Part shown: one piece after another, positions 57,233-64,000 of the stretch
Position numbering within the stretch: the first letter of the stretch is position 1
Layout: each line of letters starts with the position of its first letter
NCBI GenBank assembly: GCA_037576215.1
Contig: JBANDB010000002.1
Span: 930,001-994,000 of the forward strand
DNA length: 64,000 nucleotides
Direction of reading: 5' to 3'
Source: Armillaria gallica
Lineage: Eukaryota; Basidiomycota; Agaricomycetes; Agaricales; Physalacriaceae
Program-made: the position numbers and the translations under genes
Notes under the pieces: model-generated
Databases searched by the model: none
Told to the model about the DNA's origin: nothing
The model's input: only the letters and a program-made list of their open reading frames with translations

Positions 57233-60200
57233 AATGTCCAAGTCACATAGTGTATACAAAATTGATCCATCAAAGGGAACCAAAAATTACCCTATATGGA
57301 AGATCAAAATGATTGATATCCTTACGGATCTCGATCTGATCAAATATGCGGATGAGACCAAGAAGGCACTGGCAGACACTGCTACAAAGGCTACATGGTC
57401 AAAGAGTGACTGAAAAGCCCTATCGACAATCAGATTACGAGTATCTGATGGCCCATTGGTCTATATTTCAGGTTCGAAGACATCAGCAGAAGCATGGAAA
57501 GCCCTCAAAGATATGTATGAGAAGAAAGGACCAATTGGGATAGTAATGACCCAATGGAAATTCTTCAGGGCTCAGTGTGAGGAAGGGAGAGACATAGAGG
57601 AGCACATCAGGACACTAAGGTCCTATCAGGAAGAGCTTGCTGCTCTTGGACATGCAGTAGAAAAAGAAGACTTTTCAATTACTCTACTCACATCATTACC
57701 AGAGTCATGGAATGCCTTTATATCTTCAATAGACACTGCAGACTTCAAAGACTGATACAAATTAATTTCACGAGTTTTACAGGAGGATATATCACTGCAT
57801 AGAGAATCCAATATCTTAGCGTAAAATATTGAATTCTATAACTATTTATTTTTTCCAACATCTAAGCTGAAATATCAAAATATTATTTTGAATATTATTT
57901 TGATATTTTTAAAAAATATTGGAAATTTTCCAAATATCACAAATATATTAAAAATATCATCTCAATATTTCAGAGCAACATATTGAAAAAATAAATAGTT
58001 ATGAGACTCAATATTTTAAGCTAAGATATTGGATTCTTCATGTAGTGTACAATGAAAGGAGAAGAACTCTGATGCAGACATGGCTCTTGCAGCCCGATGG
58101 CACAAGAAGAAATACAATCCAAATGTCACCTGTTATAGCTGTGGGAAGCATGGCCATGTGGTCAGTGATTGCCACTCTGGCAAGGATGATGCTGGAAAAC
58201 TGAAACAATGAAAGGGAAATCCCAAATGGAAGAGAAAGGATCACACCTGCACAAATGTTGCAAATGAAGAATCCGAAAATGAGTTTGCTTTCATTGTAGG
58301 AGATACAGCACTTGCCACTTTGGACTCATCCTCATGGTTGGCTGATTCAGCCTGCACAAGTCATATTGTCAAGGATAAAAGCTTATTCTTTGACTACACT
58401 GAAACTCCTGAGCATATAATTAAAGGAGTAGGAGAGTCTAAAGGTCTGGGAAGAGGCACCGTCAAAGTCATATTTAGGGATGGCCATAAATTCTCAATGG
58501 CAACCTTAAAAGATGCAATATATTGCTCCACTGCACCATTCAATTTAATTTCGCTAGGCCATATGACTAATGCAGGCATGAAATTGACCTTTTCCAGTGA
58601 CAAATTGCTTATTAGATCACTGAAAGGTGCCGCATTTGGCCAAGGGAACAAGATCTCGGGCATGTATATGCTTGACATCTGTCTCCCTAATTCTGATCAT
58701 GCACATGTTGCCAAATCAAGTGGCCAGACTTGGCATGAATGGCACAAGGCATTAGGACACTTAAATTTTGAGAGCATCAAGCATCTATTCAAACAGAAAA
58801 TAGTTAAAGGAATGAAAGTAGAAAATTCTACTAACAAATTTCCTATCTGTGAGACCTGTATCCAGGCCAAGCAGCATATAGAACTATTCCCATCAGAATC
58901 CAAAATAAAATATACCCATATTGGGGAGATGACCTTTTTGGATTCATGGGGGCCTGTCTAGACTAAAGGAATTCACGGCAAGAAATATTACATCAGCTTT
59001 ACAGATGGAAAAACATGGAGGACAATGATCTATTTCCTAAAGGGAAAGACAAATGCTGAAGTACTGCAGAAAGTAAAACAGTACCAAGCATACATCAAGA
59101 ACCAGACAGGTAATGACCTGAAGTTCTTCAGAATAGATAATGGGAAGGAATATTTGAGCCAGGAGTTAAAGGAATACCTAAAAGATTGTGGCATACAGCT
59201 TCAGCTCACAGCCGCTTATTCACCATCCCAGAATGGAGTTGTGGAACAATTAGGCTGGATGATCGTGGAGCATGCACATGTGATGTTGATTGAGCACAAG
59301 CTTCTTTTATTCCTATGGCCGGAGGCAGTAGCATATGCCATGTACCTCAAAAATTGATCACTCACACAAGCCTTGGATGATGACATCACTCCAGAAGAAT
59401 CATTCTGGAATAGAAAGCCAGACATTTCCATGTTACAGGAATTTGGCTCAGCTTGCTGGGTATTACTGCAGGATGCAAAGCACCAAAAACTCGACCCGAA
59501 GTCAAGAAAATGCATATTTGTAGGACTTAGTGATGAATCTAAAGCCTACAGATATTAGTACCCAGGTTCTAGGGTAATACAGACTTCAAGAAATGTTCTA
59601 TTCCCACTCTACAATACTGCTGATACTATAGAAGAGGAAAATTTTGCACCGTCCTCTATGCAGCTTGAGGGGGAGAATAATAATGAAGTCGAGCCACATC
59701 ATAGCAGCAGCATGGAAATGGAAGCACCCAAAATAGCTATTGATCCAAGCAATCAAACTGATCAAAGTGATGATGTCATCCCCAAAACTCCGTCACCACC
59801 TAATGCAAAAGCACCTACATGGTGTGGAAAGCCCATAGAACCATGCAAAAAGTCAGAGTGAATTAAATCAGCATCAAGTACCCCTGTTTATCACTTACTC
59901 CATAATCCATTATCTCGAGGCAATAAGCCACAAGGACAGAAAAATACAAAGGAAGATGCCCCATCTGACATTGCAAATGTTGCCATGCACCGAGATTATG
60001 CTCTAATCTTAGAATCCATGAAGAATTTGAGTGATGAGCCATTAACTCTAGAAGAGGCCAAGCTCAGACCAGATTGGGAGCATTGGAAAAAGGCAATGGA
60101 TATAGAGATGAATTTATTAACATCTCTAGAGTTATGGACATTGGAGGAGACACCCAAAGATAGAACCACTATAGGGTGTAGATGGATATACAGGTTGAAA

Positions 60201-61592
60201 AGAGATAGAGAAGGAAACATAGTCAAGTACAAAGCCAGGCTAGTAACCAAGGGATATTCTCAAATACCCGGAGTTGACTTTTTCAAGACCTTCGCACCTG
60301 TTGTCCAACTTGACACATTCAGGCTATTTTTAGCCATAGCCACTCAAAATAACCTTATCATGCATGGCATGGATATAGTCGGCATGTATCTAAATGGGAA
60401 ACTTGATGAAACCATTTACATGGTGCAGCCACCAGAATATTCAGATGGAACTGGGTGAGTGGCCAGACTTCAACTCACCTTATATGGATTAAACCAATCC
60501 AGATGTGTCTGGAACATCAAGCTGAATAACACCTTTTTGGGACTTGGATACAATTGCTTACTCAATGACCAATGCATATATCTAAAACGGACTGCCAAGG
60601 GACCAATTATAATTACCGTACATGTTGATGACATGACTATCTTGGCTCTGAGCAATGACATCATGTCCCAGGTGAAAGAAGAACTCAAATCAAAGCTGAA
60701 TGTAACAGACATGGGGGAGATCAATCATATTCTAGGCATGAAGATAGAAAGGAATTGGGAGAAAGGTACTATTGCTTTATCCCAGAGGGCATACCTAGAA
60801 AAAGTCCTTGAAAGAATAGGAATGAAGGACTGTAAACCAGCAAAAATGCCAATGGAACCAAATGTATGGCTCCATAAAATCCCTGAAGGAGATCCAAGAA
60901 GCACAGATGAGGCAACCCGACAGTACTACATAAAAGGAATAGGATCACTTATGTACACAGCTGTAGGATCTTGCCCTGACATAACATTTCCAGTCTCAGA
61001 TCTGAGCAAATATGTCTAGAACACTGGACCCAAGCACATCACAGCCTTGAAATGAGTATTTTGATACCTAAAAGGGACACTCAATCAAGGCATCACATAT
61101 GGAACCAGCAAAAGCAGTCTCATACCTTACTCTGATTCAGACTGGGGAAATGATCTTGATGACAGAAAATCAATATCAGGCTATATATGCATGTATGCAG
61201 GGGGAGCAATTACCTGGAGTTCAAAGAAACAACCAACTGTTGCACTGTCAAGCATGGAGGCTGAGTACATGGCTCTAGCACACTGCACTAAAGAAATAAT
61301 TTAGTTGTGAGCACTACTCACTGAATTAGGATTTGCATCCAATCGAGCGACTATGATCAACATGGACAATCAATCAGCTATCAAATTTAGCATGAACCCA
61401 ATATTCCATGTGAGATCAAAGCATATCAACATATGACATCATTTCATATGAGAACAGATAGCTTCTAACAAAGTTGAAGTTCATCACTGCGCATCAGAGG
61501 ATAATTTTGCAGACTTGTTTACCAAACCATTGGCTAAACCTCTGCATGAATATCTAAGTCAAAATATATTAGGTGCGTACCCTCAAAATTGA
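57233..61592 (+). pseudogene. Copia gag-pol polyprotein, disrupted by stops and an insertion
   Basis: Gag part: YPIWKIKMIDILTDLDLIKY to LLTSLPESWNAFISSI, then a zinc knuckle CYSCGKHGHVVSDC. Protease WLADSACTSHI (aspartate present). Integrase: zinc-binding HKALGHL...CETC, then FFRIDNGKEYLS and SPSQNGVVEQ. Reverse transcriptase: WKKAMDIEMNLL, RLVTKGYSQIPGVDF, VHVDDMTILA (catalytic aspartates). RNase H: YSDSDWGNDLDDRKSISGY and MEAEYMAL. The tail is ADLFTKPLAKPLHEYL. More than a dozen in-frame stops occur (for example 57412, 57753, 58209, 58959, 59355, 59556, 59859, 60456, 61017), all TGA or TAG. An AT-rich MITE sits in gag. Confidence 0.92.
57801..58038. mobile_element. AT-rich MITE with about 55 bp inverted repeats inside copia gag
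   Basis: Left arm AGAATCCAATATCTTAGC and onwards through AACTATTTATTTTTTC; the right arm is its reverse complement with few mismatches. The whole insert is about 238 bp and strongly AT-rich. Possible 3 bp duplication CAT on both sides. It interrupts the gag reading frame between ISLHRE and the zinc knuckle exon. Confidence 0.8.
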
Positions 61593-61599
61593 GAGGGAG

Positions 61600-61811
61600 T
61601 GTTGAAGAATGCAATTCCGAGTACATGCGAGAATACCCTTGAAGATTCGGCATTAGTCAGCAGCATAAACATTGAACTGTAAAAGTAGATATATTTAGTA
61701 GTTCATAGTAAATTCTAGAAGTACATGAAATGTATTTAAGTAGCTCGTCTCTCACTCAAGAGACTCAATTTATTCTCATCTTACACACTCATCCTCTGCT
61801 TCAATCCAATA
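61600..61811 (+). repeat. 3' LTR of the copia element, 212 bp
   Basis: TGTTGAAGAATG to CCAATA, followed by the duplicated AGGTA. It carries the uninterrupted empty site of the nested MITE. Confidence 0.93.
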
Positions 61812-61816
61812 AGGTA

Positions 61817-62683
61817 TGTGGACTAGGGTTGAGCTCCTGTAAACATTCTATCAGTGATTCTTCAGGTAGCAGCTGAAATGGTGACTGGGGCAGTATTTGC
61901 ATGGAGTATGAGTCCATAGATTGTTTGAACTGATTGTTCTGTACACATCAGGAGAAAAGAAGCAAATGTTCTAGCCTGTACTAGGGGTTATTGGTTTGTG
62001 CAAGATAGAACAGACAGAACCATGTCTGGGATCATTAGGATCTGCTCATTATGAGATGGTCAACTAGATTCATTTTGTAATTTGCTGAGGATATCCAAAA
62101 AAGAATGTGATAGTGCAGTGGGCATGGACCAACCAGTGTCCATTGATGGTCATAGGAGATCTTCTCATGAACAGCACCCATATCAGGGGAATAAATGTGA
62201 CACTCAACTGTGCATGACTGAGAGAGCATAGAGATTCTATACCAAACATTCCTATAGCACAAAAACAAAGGATATTTCAAAAACTCACCATTTCTTACTA
62301 AATCTTGATCAAGAGACAACTTCACCTTTGGTAATCTAAGTGCCGAGTCATCGTCCTTCTGAATATAGATTTAGAGGGCCTTCCATTCTTCAAGCTTCAA
62401 GGCAGAGGGTGGGGCAATAATGTCACAATGTCCCAAAAAAGCCATTGGAAATGTATGGTAAGTCAGGTGTATGTGGATTTGCCTGATAAAAGAGATAAGG
62501 ACAATTATCATATCTAATCTAATCCAAAAGCACAATTTTCATGGACCATATAAGGAAGAAGACCTGGGTAGATTGACCCCTGTACATGGTCCATTGGTGG
62601 TTGATCATTGTTTACTCCCTTTTAGACCCTCTATCGTTTTACTCCTTATCAGTCAGAAAGAATTGGGGAATGCAGATGGTGCG
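61817..62683 (-). other. Decayed coding-like sequence and LTR of a second retroelement
   Basis: Minus-strand frames at 61830-61940 (MDSYSMQILPQSPFQ) and 62035-62325 (LDQDLVRNGEFLKYPLFLCY, HIYSPDMGAVHEKISYDH) look protein-like but I do not know the family. Towards 62683 the sequence is the beginning of an LTR belonging to the fragment upstream on the minus strand. Confidence 0.4.
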
Positions 62684-63010
62684 CCTTTGACACTCTCCCT
62701 CAAGATGGCAATAGGCCTAGTTTGTGAACAAACTTCTCATGCTTGGGTCTCGGCAACACTTTTGTAAAAATGTAGGCCACCATTTCATCTGTGGGGCAGT
62801 ATACTAGTTCAATAACCTCTGATTCCACCTTTTCTCAAACAAAATGGTTCTGCACATCAAAATACTTTGATTGTGCATGGTATTGTGGGTCCCTAGCGAC
62901 GGTAATAGTGGACTGGTTGTTCTCAAATATCAGAGTAGGTTCTTTTTGGATAAATCTCAATTTCATTGACAAGGCTGGTGACAGGCACCTGTGAAACTGA
63001 GCATGGCCTA
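62684..63010 (-). pseudogene. Second copia element: 3' end of pol plus LTR start
   Basis: On the minus strand: LIFENNQSTITVARDPQYHA, KYFDVQNHFV followed by TGA, VESEVIELVYCPTDEMVAYI, FTKVLPRPKHEKFVHKLGLL, then stop. This is the RNase H end of a copia polyprotein from a family distinct from the element at 56529. A purine tract GAGGGAGAG is followed by TGTCAAAGG, the likely LTR start, at 62692. The fragment is cut off at about 63010. Confidence 0.8.
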
Positions 63011-64000
63011 GCATGACCACATACAAAACCTATACTCAATCTCACAAAACACACACACACACAATCTCCTTAAGTACAGAGGGGAGCAAGGATTTTAATT
63101 CCACTTGCGCACCAACAGTATCTCAAATTATCTCAGTGAGCTCGCTAGAACGATATGCGCAACAACATAGTATTATCAAGCTAATCTCAAATTCTCTATC
63201 TCTTTGGAGCTTTTTACAAGAGAGCACAGTGAACCACGCAACCCTTGAGACAAAGGATATTTCAAAAGACAAAACACACAGATACACAGATCCACAAAAT
63301 GACCAAGTTCAGTCAGTGAGCTTGCTAAGTATGACCCACCACAAGAGCTAATCTGCATGTGATGCCGCCTTTCTCTTAGTTGCTAAACCTGACTTCCAAA
63401 CTCATCATGATGGAGGCCCTCGGCACTCCCACTCAAATCTCAATTACTCTCAAAACCATCCCCACAAGTCCTCACACACAGTGCACTCGCCCTAACAATG
63501 ATGCCGCGAGGTCCAACTGTGCACACCTGTCACACTTCATGCAACTGCTAGAACAGCTCAATCTGGCTGATTCCCTTGCAACTACTTCTAGACCTACACA
63601 GAGGCTGGCACAATACAACTTCTCTTTCTTACACTGAACCAGAAAAGGAACAGAGCTTTCTCTCAGATGTAACCAAGTAAACCTCTCAAGACAGGCGCAG
63701 CATCACTGCTTCCGAATCTCTTTCTTATCTCAAGTAAACCAAAGTTTGTATCCAAAATTTCTCTTTTATTCAATTTCTCTATGAGCTTGCTAAACTTGTG
63801 TTGTAGCCAAGGCTTGAAGTCACTAACTCTTACGCAGCGCAACAAGTCCAGATCCAAACTGAAACTTTATTACGTTACGTGGAGGGTAGGTAGCTTGGTT
63901 TAATACATGAAAATCTACTCTACTTATACTACAGGAGATTGATTGTTACAAACAGGTTTTTAGTAATTTACTTCTTTTTCGGCCTCCTCGTCCGAGTTGG
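63011..64000. other. Low-complexity region with (AC)n microsatellite, no gene recognised
   Basis: An (AC)n run lies at 63049-63063. Motifs of the type GTGAGCTTGCTAA or GTGAGCTCGCTAG recur at about 63138, 63316 and 63783, hinting at a diverged repeat. No supported coding sequence. Confidence 0.4.

Larger units (their letters stand above)
56529..61811 (+). mobile_element. Ty1/copia LTR retrotransposon, inactive, 5 bp TSD
   Basis: LTRs 56529-57124 (contains a nested MITE) and 61600-61811 begin TGTTGAA and end CCAATA; without the nested insert both are exactly 212 bp. The target duplication AGGTA is at 56524-56528 and 61812-61816. A purine-rich tract (GAGAGGGAG) precedes the 3' LTR. The internal region holds gag and pol in copia order (protease, integrase, reverse transcriptase, RNase H). 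The LTRs differ at 13 of 212 positions by my count. Confidence 0.93.

Noticed and set aside
63049..63063. (AC)n run as a telomere or satellite signal
   Set aside because: A short simple microsatellite without telomeric TTAGGG repeats.

Overview
The window is fungal nuclear DNA, most likely from an agaricomycete (mushroom-forming basidiomycete). Genes are cut by many 45-65 nt GT..AG introns. The protein families (F-box genes in tandem, multi-exon P450s, DUF6534-like membrane proteins, paired GH29 fucosidases) and the transposons (hAT, copia) fit that group. There are no bacterial operons, CRISPR arrays or phage signals. All gene models are spliced by eye, with homologous exons compared inside the window where a paralogue exists.

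The left part (1-39345) is gene-rich. It begins with three tandem F-box/leucine-rich paralogues (1-923, 2123-3533, 5837-7249). Two of them are followed by a converging P450 gene: a decayed copy at about 1000-1480, and an intact 11-exon copy at 7575-9712. Next come an intact Ca2+/H+ exchanger (12580-14575, minus) and a run of broken housekeeping genes: a COQ5 N-terminal fragment (14725-15160), a mitochondrial ribosomal protein mL58 gene with a broken reading frame (17291-17850) and a cullin-1 pseudogene lacking its C-terminal half (18169-19888). Then follow an SDR oxidoreductase (20478-21733) with a clear TATA box and CRE-like site, and a single-pass membrane protein (22059-22976). A 370 bp TA-flanked MITE lies at 23541-23910. 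Two GH29 alpha-L-fucosidase genes (24449-27602 plus, 31893-34980 minus) face each other around an F-box gene (27778-30322) and an epoxide hydrolase (30412-31737). The gene-rich part ends in a decayed DUF6534-like gene and a third P450 pseudogene.

The right part (39346-64000) is AT-rich, CpG-poor and dominated by mobile DNA. Several insertions are resolved to the base by target-site duplications: a complete hAT element with a many-exon transposase (40128-44632, 8 bp TSD); a 2.48 kb non-coding hAT-type element (44972-47451, 8 bp TSD); a 376 bp miniature of the same family (56568-56943, 8 bp TSD) nested in the 5' LTR of a copia element (56529-61811, 5 bp TSD); two 360 bp TIR elements in tandem (49644-50003, 50023-50382); and an AT-rich MITE inside the copia gag. 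The copia copy is dead. Its in-frame stops are all TGA or TAG, and its LTRs differ almost only by transitions, mostly at CpG, as expected from cytosine methylation and deamination or RIP-like mutation.

The most unusual signals are a conserved upstream block with a long hairpin in front of two of the F-box paralogues, an F-box copy whose two introns are both in-frame and stop-free, the cluster of truncated essential genes, and the base-level history of nested insertions.
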